Positions 1 to 11,718 of a stretch of DNA of 64,000 bases are shown in pieces. Every line of letters begins with the position of its first letter. The first letter of the stretch is position 1. The DNA comes from Miltoncostaea marina (GTDB taxonomy: Bacteria > Actinomycetota > Thermoleophilia > Miltoncostaeales > Miltoncostaeaceae): assembly GCF_018141525.1 (NCBI RefSeq), contig NZ_CP064655.1:1892501-1956500 (forward strand). The letters run 5' to 3'. The notes beneath the pieces were generated by a model. The model did no database searches, was not told the origin of the DNA, and worked only from the letters and a program-made list of their open reading frames with translations. Position numbers and translations under genes: made by a program.

Positions 1-770
<770 letters not shown>

Positions 771-774
<4 letters not shown>

Positions 775-2153
775 CACGCGCCCACCCGCGCCCGCGCCGC
801 CGCCAGCTGCTCCGCCACCGCCGCGCGCGCCGTGCCGCCGGGCGCCCGCTTGGCCTCGACCGAGGCCTCGGCCGTGAGCTCCGGCATGTCGACGTCGGCG
901 AGGCCCGCCGCCGCCACGTCGTCGGGGACGGCGTCCTCCAGCCCGACCCCGCGCTCGAGGCAGGCCCGCACCAGGCGCCCGACGGCCTCGTGGGCGCGGC
1001 GGAACGGCCAGCCGGCGCGCACCAGGTGGTCCGCCAGGTCGGTGGCCGCCAGGAAGCCGCCCTCGGTCGCCGCCCGCATGCGGTCGACCCGGAACGTCGC
1101 GCCGGCGAGCATCCCGGTCATGGCCGGCAGCAGCAGGTCGACCGTGTCGAGGGCGTCGAACAGGTACGCCTTGTCCTCCTGCAGGTCCTTGTTGTAGGCG
1201 AGCGGCAGGCCGGCCATCGTGCCGAGCAGCCCCGCCAGGTCGGCGGCCAGGCGCGGCGCCTTGGCCCGCGCCAGCTCGGCCGCGTCGGGGTTCTTCTTCT
1301 GGGGCAGCATCGACGAGCCGGAGGTGAAGGCGTCGCTCAGCTCCACGAAGCCGGCCTCGTCGCCCGCCCATGCCACGATCTCGGCGCCGAGGCGCGAGAG
1401 GTGCACGCCGAGCTGGGCGGCGAAGTGCAGGTAGTCGATCAGCGCGTCGCGGCTGCCGACGGCGTCGAGGCTGTTGGGCGAGGGCCGCTCGAAGCCCAGC
1501 TCGCGCGCCGTCATCTCGCGGTCGATCGGGAAGCCGACCCCCGACAGGGCCCCCGAGCCGAGCGGGCAGTCGGCCGTCGCGGCGATCGCGTGACCCAGCC
1601 GGGTGCGGTCGCGGTCGAGCATCCAGACGTAGGCGAGCAGGTGGTGCGCCAGCCGCACCGGCTGGGCGCGCTGGCTGTGGGTGTAGCCGGGCAGGAGCGT
1701 GTCGACGTGGGCCTCGGCCTGGGCGAGCAGCGCCTCGGCGAGCTCGCGGAGCAGGCCCGCCTGCGCCTCGCAGCGCTCGCGCAGATGCAGGAGCGTGTCG
1801 GTGATGACCTGGTCGTTGCGGCTGCGCGCCGTGTGCAGCCGCCGCCCGGCGTCGCCGACGAGCTCGGTGAGCCGGCGCTCCACGGCGGTGTGGATGTCCT
1901 CGTCGCCGGGGACGAACGGGAACTCGCCCCGCTCCAGCTCGCCGGCGATGCGCTCGAGGCCGTCGTCGATCGCGGCGGCGTCCTCCGCGGGGATGATCCC
2001 CTGCGCCCCGAGCATGCGCGCGTGGGCGCGGGAGGCCCTGAGGTCCTGCGGCCACAGCCGCCGGTCGACCTCCAGCGAGGAGTTGAGCCGGTCGAACGCC
2101 TCGGCCGAGCCCGCGCCGAAGCGGCCGCCCCAGAGGCGCCCGCCGCCCGTCAT
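771..2153 (-). CDS. argH: Argininosuccinate lyase
   Basis: Cleaves argininosuccinate to arginine and fumarate, the last step of arginine synthesis. The 460-aa length is typical of the fumarase/aspartase superfamily. Visible motifs are [10 protein letters not shown] (residues 107-116), the catalytic His region [11 protein letters not shown] (His159), and the superfamily signature [12 protein letters not shown] (279-290), which carries the catalytic Ser loop. The ATG at 2153 overlaps the stop of the DegT aminotransferase gene (ATGA), and its own stop overlaps the start of mpg. It is therefore an internal gene of the long minus-strand run. No argG is present in the window. Confidence 0.96.
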
Positions 2154-3300
2154 GCCCTCGCCGTCGCCCCCGGCCGGCCGGCGCGCCGCGCGGCCACGAC
2201 CGCGGCGAGCGCCTCGCAGACCCGGTCGACCTGCGCCTCGGTCATCTCCGGGAAGAACGGCAGCGCGATCGTCGAGGCGCTGATCGCCTCGGTGACCGGG
2301 AACTCGCCCGGGCCGTGCCCGTGCTCGGCCCGGTAGTAGGGCTGCAGGTGGATGCACGGCAGGTAGGGCTTGGCCGAGACGCCCAGCGCGTCGAGGTCGC
2401 CGATGACCTCATCGCGCACCAGGTCGGGCTCGAGGCGCGGCGCGTAGACGAACCACGAGCGCCGCTGGGGGCCCTCGTACATGGGGGTGACGCCGTCCAT
2501 CGCGCGCACCCGCTCCTGGTACCAGCCGGCCACCCGGGCCCGGCCGGCCTGCAGGTCGTCGAGCCGCTCCACCTGGGCCACGCCGATCGCGGCGTGGACG
2601 TCGGAGAGTCGGTAGTTGAAGCCGAGCCGCGAGTGGACGAGCCAGGCGCCGTCGTCGGAGCGGCCCTGGTTGCGCAGGCTGGACAGCACCCGGGCGAGCT
2701 CGTCGTCGTCGGTCAGCACGAGGCCGCCCTCGGCCGTGGTCATCTGCTTGTTGGCGTAGAAGCCGTAGACCGCCGGGTGGCCGAAGGTGCCGAGCTTGCG
2801 GCCGTCGTGGTCGCCGTCGATGGACTGGCAGGCGTCCTCGACCACGCCCAGGCCGTGGCGGCGGGCGATGTCGACCAGCGCGGGCACCTCGGCGGGGTAG
2901 CCGAAGATGTCGACGATGAGGATCGCCTTCGTGCGCGGCGTGATGGCCGCCTCGACGGCCGCCGGGTCCATGTTGAACGTGAGCGGGTCGACCTCGGCGA
3001 AGACCGGGGTCGCGCCGGTGAAGACGATCGCGTTGGCCGAGGCGACGAACGAGAACGACGACGTGATGACCTCGTCGCCCGGCCCCAGGCCCAGCGCGTG
3101 CAGGCACAGGTGCAGCCCGGCCGTGCCGCTCGAGACGGCGACCGCGTGCCGCGTGCCCGCGCGCTCGGCCCACATGCGCTCGAAGCGCGGCACCATCGGG
3201 CCCAACGAGAGCTGGCCCGAGCGCAGCACCTCGTCCACGAGCTCCCGCTCGCGCTCGCCGATGACGGGCCTGGCGAGCGGGATGCGCTCCGGCGCCCCGC

Positions 3301-3304
<4 letters not shown>
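2150..3304 (-). CDS. DegT/DnrJ/EryC1/StrS family PLP aminotransferase
   Basis: A sugar-aminotransferase-type fold type I enzyme of 384 aa. Members usually transaminate nucleotide-linked keto-sugars for polysaccharide or antibiotic sugars. The N-terminal [12 protein letters not shown], the phosphate-binding [15 protein letters not shown] (58-72), the Asp-containing VVEDACQS (154-161) and the PLP lysine K186 in [12 protein letters not shown] are all present, so it should be active. The start is GTG at 3304, overlapping the cimA stop (GTGA). It sits between amino-acid genes with no sugar genes around, so its substrate cannot be inferred. A role in surface glycan synthesis is possible but is only a guess from the family. 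Confidence 0.88.
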
Positions 3305-4893
<1,589 letters not shown>

Positions 4894-4904
4894 GCGCCCG
4901 CGCG

Positions 4905-5834
4905 TCACACGGTCGGCGCCGGGGCGCCGACGTGGTCGAGCCACTCCCCGGACCGGGGGTCGCGCCCCTCGGTCGCGGCGAAGAACCGGTTCTGCAGGCG
5001 GCGCGTGACCGGCCCGGGGGTGCCGAGCGCGTGGTCGTCGACCTCGATCACCGGGCAGACCTCGGCCGCGGTGCCGGTGATGAAGACCTCGTCGGCCGTG
5101 TAGAGCTCGGCGCGGGCGACCTCGCGCTCCAGCACCGGGATGCCCTCGTCGGCGGCCAGGGTGATGATGCTCGCGCGGGTGATCCCCTCGAGGATCGACG
5201 CCTGCACCGGCGGGGTGATGAGGACGCCGTCGCGGACGATGAACAGGTTCTCGCCCGAGCCGTCGGCCACGTAGCCGGCCTCGTTGAGCAGGATCGCCTC
5301 CTGGTAGCCCGCCTTGTGGGTCTCGATCTTGGCGAGGATCGAGTTGAGGTACTGGCCGCCGGCCTTCGCGGTGGCCGGGATCGTGTTGGTGCCGATGCGC
5401 CGCCAGCTCGAGATCTTCGCCCGGATGCCGGTGCGCAGGCCGTCCTCGCCGAGGTAGGCGCCCCACTGCCAGGCGGCCACGGCCACGTCGACCGGCGCCT
5501 CGAGCGGGAACAGCCCCATCGTGCCGTAGCCCCGCAGCACGATCGGCCGGATGTAGCAGGCCCCGAGGCCGTTGGCCGCGAGCACCGCGTGCACCGCCGC
5601 GCGCATCTCCTCGCGCGTGTACGGCACGGGCATGTGGTACATCGCCGCCGAGCGCTCCAGGCGGGCCAGGTGGTCGTCGAGGCGGAAGACCGCGGTGCCG
5701 CCCTCGGCGTCGTACGCGCGGATGCCCTCGAAGACCGTCGTGCCGTAGTGCAGGCCGTGCGACAGGACGTGCACGCGCGCGTCCGGCCAGTCGACCAGCT
5801 CCCCGTTCATCCAGATCTTCTCGGCTTCCTGCAT
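4905..5834 (-). CDS. ilvE: Branched-chain amino acid aminotransferase
   Basis: Final transamination of 2-keto acids to leucine, isoleucine and valine. The 309-aa fold type IV PLP enzyme shows HGLHYGTTVFEGIRAY, the PLP lysine K157 in IPATAKAGGQYLNS, and the ILLNEAGYVADGSGENLF stretch. These match the short bacterial class I BCAT. ATG at 5834 follows a GAGGGG stretch about 11 nt upstream. The 62-bp gap from the maoC-like gene is the largest in this run and contains TAACCT on the minus strand, so a weak internal promoter is possible. It is followed directly by cimA, with the start codons nearly overlapping. Confidence 0.95.
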   Translation of the reverse strand: MQEAEKIWMNGELVDWPDARVHVLSHGLHYGTTVFEGIRAYDAEGGTAVFRLDDHLARLERSAAMYHMPVPYTREEMRAAVHAVLAANGLGACYIRPIVLRGYGTMGLFPLEAPVDVAVAAWQWGAYLGEDGLRTGIRAKISSWRRIGTNTIPATAKAGGQYLNSILAKIETHKAGYQEAILLNEAGYVADGSGENLFIVRDGVLITPPVQASILEGITRASIITLAADEGIPVLEREVARAELYTADEVFITGTAAEVCPVIEVDDHALGTPGPVTRRLQNRFFAATEGRDPRSGEWLDHVGAPAPTV

Positions 5835-5896
5835 GCTGATGATCCCCTCGGCGACGGCGGCCGGCGCCCCCCGTGGGACCGGCCGATCGCACAAGG

Positions 5897-6412
5897 TTAC
5901 CGGGCCGGGCCACCCGGCTGGGGGCGCGGACGGCGGCCGGCCGGGCCGTGGCCGCGCCGGTAGACCATCAGCGTGCGGGTGAAGGTGATGACCACGACGC
6001 CGTCCTGGTTGCTGCCGGTCGTCCGCACGGTGACGATCCCCACCTCCGGCCGCGACCGCGAGGGGCGGACGGCCAGCACCTCGCTCTCCGAGTAGATCGT
6101 GTCGCCCTCGAAGACGGGGGCCGGCAGGCGCACCTCGTCCCAGCCGAGGTTCGCCATCACGTTCTGCGAGACGTCCGGCACGCTCTGGCCGGTCACGAGG
6201 GCCAGCGTGAACGTGGAGTCCACCAGCGGCCGGCCCCACTCGGTGCCGGCCGCGTAGTGGCGGTCGACGTGGATCGGGGCGGTGTTCTGCGTGAGCAGGG
6301 TGAACCAGGCGTTGTCGACCGGCAGGACGGTCCGGCCCAGGCGGTGCACGTAGACGTCGCCGACGACGAAGTCCTCGAACCAGCGCCCCTCCCAGCCGGG
6401 GACCTCCGCCAC
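5897..6412 (-). CDS. MaoC-like hotdog-fold dehydratase
   Basis: Predicted enoyl-CoA-type hydratase of 171 aa with one MaoC hotdog domain. The hydratase motif region QNTAPIHVDRHYA supplies the expected Asn-x-x-x-x-His-x-Asp pattern, followed by WGRPLVDSTFTLALVTGQS. The C-terminal 20 or so residues are a basic, Pro/Arg-rich tail. The GTG start at 6412 follows the leuB stop by 4 nt, so it is almost certainly co-transcribed with leuB and ilvE. The substrate is unknown. The setting in a leucine/isoleucine run suggests a CoA ester from branched-chain or citramalate/mesaconyl chemistry, but that is inference only. Confidence 0.85.
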   Translation of the reverse strand: MAEVPGWEGRWFEDFVVGDVYVHRLGRTVLPVDNAWFTLLTQNTAPIHVDRHYAAGTEWGRPLVDSTFTLALVTGQSVPDVSQNVMANLGWDEVRLPAPVFEGDTIYSESEVLAVRPSRSRPEVGIVTVRTTGSNQDGVVVITFTRTLMVYRRGHGPAGRRPRPQPGGPAR

Positions 6413-6416
6413 GGTC

Positions 6417-7472
6417 CTACCCCGCGAGCTGCGCCAGGATGAGGTCGCCCACCTCGCGCGTGCCGAGCGCGCCGCCCAGGTCGGGCGTGCGGTGGCCGGC
6501 GCCGAGCACGGCGTCGACCGCGCCCTCCAGGCGGTCGGCCGCCTCCGGCGCGCCCAGCGAGTAGCGCAGCATCATCGCCGCCGACAGCACCGTGGCCACC
6601 GGGTTGGCGACGCCGCGGCCGGCGATGTCGGGCGCGGAGCCGTGCACCGGCTCGTAGAGCCCCAGCGAGCCGGCCGCCAGGCTGGCCGACGGCAGCATCC
6701 CGATGGAGCCGGTGATCATCGCGGCCTCGTCCGAGAGCACGTCGCCGAACAGGTTCTCGGTGATGATCACGTCGAAGTCGGCCGGGCGGCTGACGAGCTG
6801 CATCGCGGCGTTGTCGACCAGCATGTGCTCGAGCGCCACCCCGGGGTGCCCCTCGGCCACCCGCACGACCTCCTCGCGCCAGAGGCGCGAGGTCTCCAGC
6901 ACGTTGGCCTTGTCGACCGAGGTCACCCTCCCCCGCCGCCCGGCGGCGGCCCGGAAGCCCCACTCGGCCAGCCGGCGCACCTCCTCGCGGGTGTAGACGC
7001 AGGTGTCGAAGGCCCGGTCGGGCTCGCGGCCGCGCTCGCCGAAGTAGAGGCCGCCGGTCAGCTCGCGCACCACCAGCAGGTCGGTGCCCTCGATGCGCTC
7101 GCGCCGCAGCGGGCTGGCCTCGTAGAGGGCCGGCCAGGGGCGCACCGGGCGCAGGTTGGCGAACAGGCCCAGGCCCGAGCGCAGCCCGAGCAGGCCCTGC
7201 TCCGGCCGCGGCTCGTCCGGGTCGGTGGTGTCCCAGTTCGGCCCGCCGACGGCGCCGAGCAGGACGGCGTCCGAGCCGGCGCAGGCCTCCAGCACGTCGT
7301 CGGTGAGGGCGGTGCCGTGCGCGTCGATCGACGCGCCGCCGACCAGGTGCTCGTGCCAGCCGATGGACAGGCCGTGGTCCGGCGCGATGGCGTCCACCAC
7401 CCGCCGCGCCTCCGCGACCACCTCCGGGCCGATGCCGTCCCCCGGCAGCAGCGCTACAGACACCTCCGGCAC
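6417..7472 (-). CDS. leuB: 3-Isopropylmalate dehydrogenase
   Basis: NAD-dependent oxidative decarboxylation of 3-isopropylmalate in leucine synthesis; probably also acts on 3-methylmalate from the citramalate route. The 351-aa protein shows LLPGDGIGPEVV at the N-terminus, ELTGGLYFGERG, the catalytic DKANVLETSRLWREEV segment, VDNAAMQLV and the ITENLFGDVLSDEAAMITGSIGMLPSAS signature region. The GTG start at 7472 gives MPEVSVALLPGDG. It is the first gene of the minus-strand run; the 41 bp to the kinase gene is short, and no convincing promoter was recognised there. It is separated from leuACD by 8 kb. Confidence 0.95.
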   Translation of the reverse strand: MPEVSVALLPGDGIGPEVVAEARRVVDAIAPDHGLSIGWHEHLVGGASIDAHGTALTDDVLEACAGSDAVLLGAVGGPNWDTTDPDEPRPEQGLLGLRSGLGLFANLRPVRPWPALYEASPLRRERIEGTDLLVVRELTGGLYFGERGREPDRAFDTCVYTREEVRRLAEWGFRAAAGRRGRVTSVDKANVLETSRLWREEVVRVAEGHPGVALEHMLVDNAAMQLVSRPADFDVIITENLFGDVLSDEAAMITGSIGMLPSASLAAGSLGLYEPVHGSAPDIAGRGVANPVATVLSAAMMLRYSLGAPEAADRLEGAVDAVLGAGHRTPDLGGALGTREVGDLILAQLAG

Positions 7473-7513
7473 ACGAGCCCCCTCGATCGACCTGCGGACC
7501 GGCGGAGGCTACC

Positions 7514-10258
7514 TCAGGCCGGCGCGGCGCTCCCGGCCCGGGCGTGCCGCGGGGCGGCGGCGCGCGGCCGCGGCGCCGGCACGGCGAGCCAGAAGCGGCT
7601 GCCGGCGCCCTCCCGGCTCTCGGCCCAGACGCGGCCGCCGAGCTGCCCCGCGATCTGCCGGCAGATCGCGAGGCCCAGCCCCGTGCCGCCCACCCGGCGG
7701 GCGTCGGAGGAGTCGACCTGCTGGAAGCGCTCGAACACCCGCTCGATCATCTCGGCCGGGATGCCGCGGCCCTCGTCGGCGACCACGAAGCGCACCTCGG
7801 CGTCGGTCCGCACCACCGCCACCCGGATGCGGCTGCCCTCGGGCGAGAACTTCACCGCGTTGGCGATGTAGTTGCGCAGCACCTGCTGCACCTTGCCCGC
7901 GTCGGTGACCAGCGGGCAGGCCTCGGGCGCCGCATCGATCGCCATGCCGGCGCGGTCGGCCATCGCGCGCATGGCGTCCGCCGCCTCCACCGCGAGCTCG
8001 CCCGCGTCGCACGGCGCGGGCGCCAGCACGTCGCGGCCCGAGGCGATGCGCTCGATGTCGAGGATGTCGTCGACCAGCTCGGCGAGCCGCTCGCTGTTGG
8101 AGGCGGCGATGCGCAGCATGCGGTCGCGCTGGGCCGGCGGCAGGTCGTCGCCCTCCTCGTCGAGGATCGCGAGCGCGCCGCGCACGGAGGTGAGCGGCGT
8201 GCGCAGCTCGTGGCTCACCACGGAGACGAACTCGTCCTTCACCCGCTCCACCTCGCGCCGCTCGCTGATGTCGGTGGCGATCGAGCAGACCGCGTAGGCG
8301 CGGCCGTCGCGGTCGAGGATCGGCGACCGGGCGACGAGCAGGGCGCGCTCGCGCCCCGACGGGTCGGTCAGCGTCTCCTCGTGGCGCACCGGGCGGCCGG
8401 AGGCGATCGCCTCGGCGCGGCGGCGGTCCTCGCCGTCGGCGAACTCCGGCGGCAGCACCTCGTGCACGGTGCGGCCCACGCAGCGCGGCCCGACCAGCCC
8501 ATCGAAGGCGCTGTTGACCAGCACGAAGCGGCCCTCCGGGTCGGTGACCCAGACGATCGCCGGCAGCCCGTCGAGGATGGTCGAGAGCTCGGCGCTGCGC
8601 CGCTCGAGCGCCGCCCGGCTCTCGCTGCGGCTCACGGCCAGGCCCACGAGCGACGCGAAGCGCACCAGGCCGGCGCCGGCGCCCTCGACGGGCGCGCCCC
8701 CCGGCCGGGTGAGCAGATCCAGGCGGCCCCAGCGCCGTCCGTCCACCAGCACCGGCGCCGTCGCGGCGGGGGCGCCGCCGGCCGGCGCGTCGCCCCACGC
8801 GCCCACGCGCTCGGCCGCGCCGCGCACCACCACCGCGCCGGCCCCCTCGTACAGGCCCGCGACCTCGCGTGCCACGGCGGCGGCGACGGCGGCCGGCCCG
8901 GCGCCGGCGGCGACGTCGCGCGACACCCGCACGAGGGCGGCGCGCTCGGCCTCCGCGCGCTCGCTTTCGGTGACGTCGCGGGCGATGACGAGGAAGCCCA
9001 CCAGCGCACCGGATCGGTCGGTCTGGGGCGTGACGGTGACGGCGGCGCGCAGGGTCGAGCCGTCGGCGCGCACGTACGTCCACGCCCCGGTGTCGGCCGC
9101 GCCGCGCCGGGCGAGGACCACGAGCGTCCCGAAGCCGGCCGCCACCCCGAGCTCGCGGGCGCGCCCCTCCAGCTCGCCGGGCTCGTGGAACGCGGCGGGC
9201 GTGAGGCGGCCGACGACGGCCTCCGGGGCGTAACCGAGCATGCGCTCCGCGCCGGCGTTGAACACGGTGACGAGCCCGTCGGCGTCGGTGCCAACGACCG
9301 CGAACTCGGTGGCCCCGCGGAGCACGTCCTCGAGCCGGTCGCTCGTCGCCGCCAGTCGGGCCTCGGCCAGCCGGCGCTCCGTCATCACGGCGCCCAGCAC
9401 CAGGACGAGCACCGCCGCCACGGCGAGGAAGCCCTGCAGCGCCTGGACGCGCTCGATGGCGCCGAGGTCGGCGCGCGCGAAGGGGCCGCGGCCGTTGAGC
9501 GTGGCGAGCGAGGCGATGCCGGCCAGCGCCAGCATCGCCATGCCGCGGCCACGCGGACCCACCCGGATGGCCGTCCACAGCAGCACCGGGAGCACGGCGT
9601 AGGAGAACGAGAAGTAGACGACCTCGCCCGGCGCGACCGCGAAGGCGACGACCGCGGCCGCCGCCGTGACGGCGACCCAGGCGACGTCGGGGCGGTCGAT
9701 GGCCCGCCGGCCGCCGACGCCCGCGAGCGACAGCACGACCGGCGCCACCGCGAGCACGCCGAGCCCGTCCGAGCACCACCACTGGACGGCCGCCGTCGCG
9801 GGCGGGGCGCCGGCGCCCACCGCGAGGACGGCCGCGCCGGCGACCGCCGCCGGGACCGTGCCGGCGATCGCCGCGGCCACCAGCCCGGCGGCCCCGCGCA
9901 CCGAGTCGAGCCCCACGGGCGGCGGGCGCCGCAGGGTCCACAGCAGCACCGCCGCCGCGAGCAGGGGCCCGCCGGCGTTGACGAGCGCGAGCGCGGTGTC
10001 CATCGGCGCGTCGTCGCGCACGGACGACTGCGCCGCGAAGCTCCCCGCGGCCGCCGCCCCCGCGAGGGCCGGCCAGAGCCGGGGCGCGGTGAGCGCCGCC
10101 GCAGCCATCAGGAGCCCGCTGGCGGGCCAGATCACGGCGACCCGCGACCCCTCGGACACGAGCACGAGCCCCAGGCGGGCGACCACGAAGTAGGCGAGCG
10201 CGAAGCCCGCCACCCCGAGCACCGTCGCGCCGCGCGGGCGCGGGGGCAGGCGGGTCAC
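7514..10258 (-). CDS. MASE1-PAS-GAF-PAS sensor histidine kinase
   Basis: Membrane-bound sensor kinase of 914 aa. About residues 1-300 form a MASE1-type multi-span membrane sensor (AVIWPASGLLMAAA is its hallmark). A PAS domain follows (about 330-460), then a GAF-like stretch (about 470-600), then a second PAS. The HisKA domain contains VSHELRTPLTS with the phospho-acceptor His683. The HATPase_c domain has the N box (NYIANAVKFSPEG), G1 (DEGRGIP), F and G2 (GGTGLGL) motifs, so the core is intact. The GTG start at 10258 overlaps the stop of the glycosyltransferase gene (GTGA). It has no receiver of its own; the response regulator at the head of the operon is the obvious partner. Confidence 0.92.
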   Translation of the reverse strand: MTRLPPRPRGATVLGVAGFALAYFVVARLGLVLVSEGSRVAVIWPASGLLMAAAALTAPRLWPALAGAAAAGSFAAQSSVRDDAPMDTALALVNAGGPLLAAAVLLWTLRRPPPVGLDSVRGAAGLVAAAIAGTVPAAVAGAAVLAVGAGAPPATAAVQWWCSDGLGVLAVAPVVLSLAGVGGRRAIDRPDVAWVAVTAAAAVVAFAVAPGEVVYFSFSYAVLPVLLWTAIRVGPRGRGMAMLALAGIASLATLNGRGPFARADLGAIERVQALQGFLAVAAVLVLVLGAVMTERRLAEARLAATSDRLEDVLRGATEFAVVGTDADGLVTVFNAGAERMLGYAPEAVVGRLTPAAFHEPGELEGRARELGVAAGFGTLVVLARRGAADTGAWTYVRADGSTLRAAVTVTPQTDRSGALVGFLVIARDVTESERAEAERAALVRVSRDVAAGAGPAAVAAAVAREVAGLYEGAGAVVVRGAAERVGAWGDAPAGGAPAATAPVLVDGRRWGRLDLLTRPGGAPVEGAGAGLVRFASLVGLAVSRSESRAALERRSAELSTILDGLPAIVWVTDPEGRFVLVNSAFDGLVGPRCVGRTVHEVLPPEFADGEDRRRAEAIASGRPVRHEETLTDPSGRERALLVARSPILDRDGRAYAVCSIATDISERREVERVKDEFVSVVSHELRTPLTSVRGALAILDEEGDDLPPAQRDRMLRIAASNSERLAELVDDILDIERIASGRDVLAPAPCDAGELAVEAADAMRAMADRAGMAIDAAPEACPLVTDAGKVQQVLRNYIANAVKFSPEGSRIRVAVVRTDAEVRFVVADEGRGIPAEMIERVFERFQQVDSSDARRVGGTGLGLAICRQIAGQLGGRVWAESREGAGSRFWLAVPAPRPRAAAPRHARAGSAAPA

Positions 10259-11718
10259 CGGGCCTCGCCGGCCGCCGCGGCGGCCGGCGCCTCGGACGGC
10301 GCGACCGCGAACCCGGCCCGGGTCATCGGCCCCCACACGGCCGGCCGCCGGCGCAGGAAGGCGACGAGCCCCTGCAGGCGCCACAGCGCGTGGAGCTGGC
10401 GGAAGCCGAGGTTCTCGAGCACCGCCGCGGCGAGGTAGGCGGCCAGGTCGCGCCAGCGGCCGTACCGGTGGAAGCTGAACTCCTCCGACACCGCGGCCGC
10501 CACCGAGACGAGCACGCCCAGCCCGACCGCCGCCAGGGCGACGAGCCCGGCGTCCGCCGGCGAGACGACGCCGGCCGCCAGCCCGGCGCCGACGGCGAGG
10601 AGCCCGGCAAGCTCGACGACCGGCGTCAGCAGCTCGAAGACCAGGAAGTAGGGCAGCGCGAGCACGCCGACCGTCCCGTGGCGCGGGTTGAGCATCATGG
10701 CGCGGTGGGCCCAGAGCACCTCGGCGAGCCCGCGCGACCAGCGGCGGCGCTGGCGCGCCAGCGCGCCGAGGTCCTTCGGGACCTCCGTCCAGCACACCGG
10801 CTCGGGCACGAACACGACGCGATGGTCGCGGCCGGCCTCGCGCATGCGCCGGTGGATGCGGGCCACGAGCTCGGCGTCCTCGCCGACGGTGCGGCGGTCG
10901 TAGCCGCCCACCGCCACGAGCACGTCGCGCCGGAAGAGGCCGAACGCGCCGGAGATGATCAGCAGCCCCCCGAGCCGCGACCAGCCGGTGCGCCCGAGCA
11001 GGAAGGCGCGCAGGTACTCCACCACCTGGATGCGCGCCGCCCAGCCGCGCGGCATGCGGGGCGCCAGGACGCGCCCGCGCTCCACGACGCAGCCGTTCGC
11101 CGCACGGATCGTGCCGCCGGTGGCCACGACGCGGTCGGGGTCGTCGATGAAGGGCCGCGCGATGCGCAGCAGCGCGCCGTCGTCCAGCACCGAGTCGCCG
11201 TCGACCGCGCACACCAGCTCGTGCCGGGCGGCGTTGATGCCGACGTTGACCGGGTCGGAACGCCGGCCGGCGTTCTCCTTGCGCACCACGACGAGGTCGC
11301 CGCCGCGCCGCGGCGCGTGCACGGACTGCACCCTGCCGATCGTCGGCACGTCTGCCGGGATCACCCGCTCGACCGGGACGAGGTCGAAGGCGGCGGCCAG
11401 GCGGCCGAAGGTGCCGTCGGTCGAGCCGTCGTCCACGACGATCACCTCGTGGAGCGGATAGCGCAGGTCGAGCAGCCCCCGCACCGCCTCGACGATCGTG
11501 GCCTCCTCGTCGAACGCGGGGACGACCACCGAGACGCCGGGGGTGAGCGGGTTGGCGAAGACGTCCTCGTGGCCGGCGACCGAGGCCCGCCGCGTGGCGC
11601 GGGCGAGGTCCGTGCCGGCCAGCCCGATCAGCAGCAGCTGCACGCCGTTCAGCAGCAGGAAGTAGACGAGCACCAGCCCGTCCACGGCCCCGAGGGCCTC
11701 GCGCACCGCCCCGGTCAT
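10255..11718 (-). CDS. Processive family 2 glycosyltransferase, membrane-bound
   Basis: A 487-aa GT2 enzyme of the cellulose/chitin/hyaluronan/poly-GlcNAc synthase type. It has one N-terminal membrane segment (about 10-35). The catalytic domain shows VVVPAFDEEATI, VVDDGSTD, the DxD-like VDGDS, the acceptor Asp in VGEDAEL and the processivity motif QRRRW (in RQRRRWSRGL). At least three C-terminal membrane segments follow. This arrangement predicts a polysaccharide synthase that also exports its product. The ATG at 11718 overlaps the HEAT gene stop (ATGA). No PilZ domain or cyclic-di-GMP gene is seen; control may come from the kinase and response regulator in the operon. The polymer is unknown. 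Confidence 0.9.
   Translation of the reverse strand: MTGAVREALGAVDGLVLVYFLLLNGVQLLLIGLAGTDLARATRRASVAGHEDVFANPLTPGVSVVVPAFDEEATIVEAVRGLLDLRYPLHEVIVVDDGSTDGTFGRLAAAFDLVPVERVIPADVPTIGRVQSVHAPRRGGDLVVVRKENAGRRSDPVNVGINAARHELVCAVDGDSVLDDGALLRIARPFIDDPDRVVATGGTIRAANGCVVERGRVLAPRMPRGWAARIQVVEYLRAFLLGRTGWSRLGGLLIISGAFGLFRRDVLVAVGGYDRRTVGEDAELVARIHRRMREAGRDHRVVFVPEPVCWTEVPKDLGALARQRRRWSRGLAEVLWAHRAMMLNPRHGTVGVLALPYFLVFELLTPVVELAGLLAVGAGLAAGVVSPADAGLVALAAVGLGVLVSVAAAVSEEFSFHRYGRWRDLAAYLAAAVLENLGFRQLHALWRLQGLVAFLRRRPAVWGPMTRAGFAVAPSEAPAAAAAGEAR

Noticed and set aside
7514-11212. Single 1232-aa kinase extending through the glycosyltransferase gene
   Set aside because: The extra N-terminal part is the antiphase reading of the glycosyltransferase gene. 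GTG at 10258 overlaps that gene's stop and begins just before the MASE1 region.
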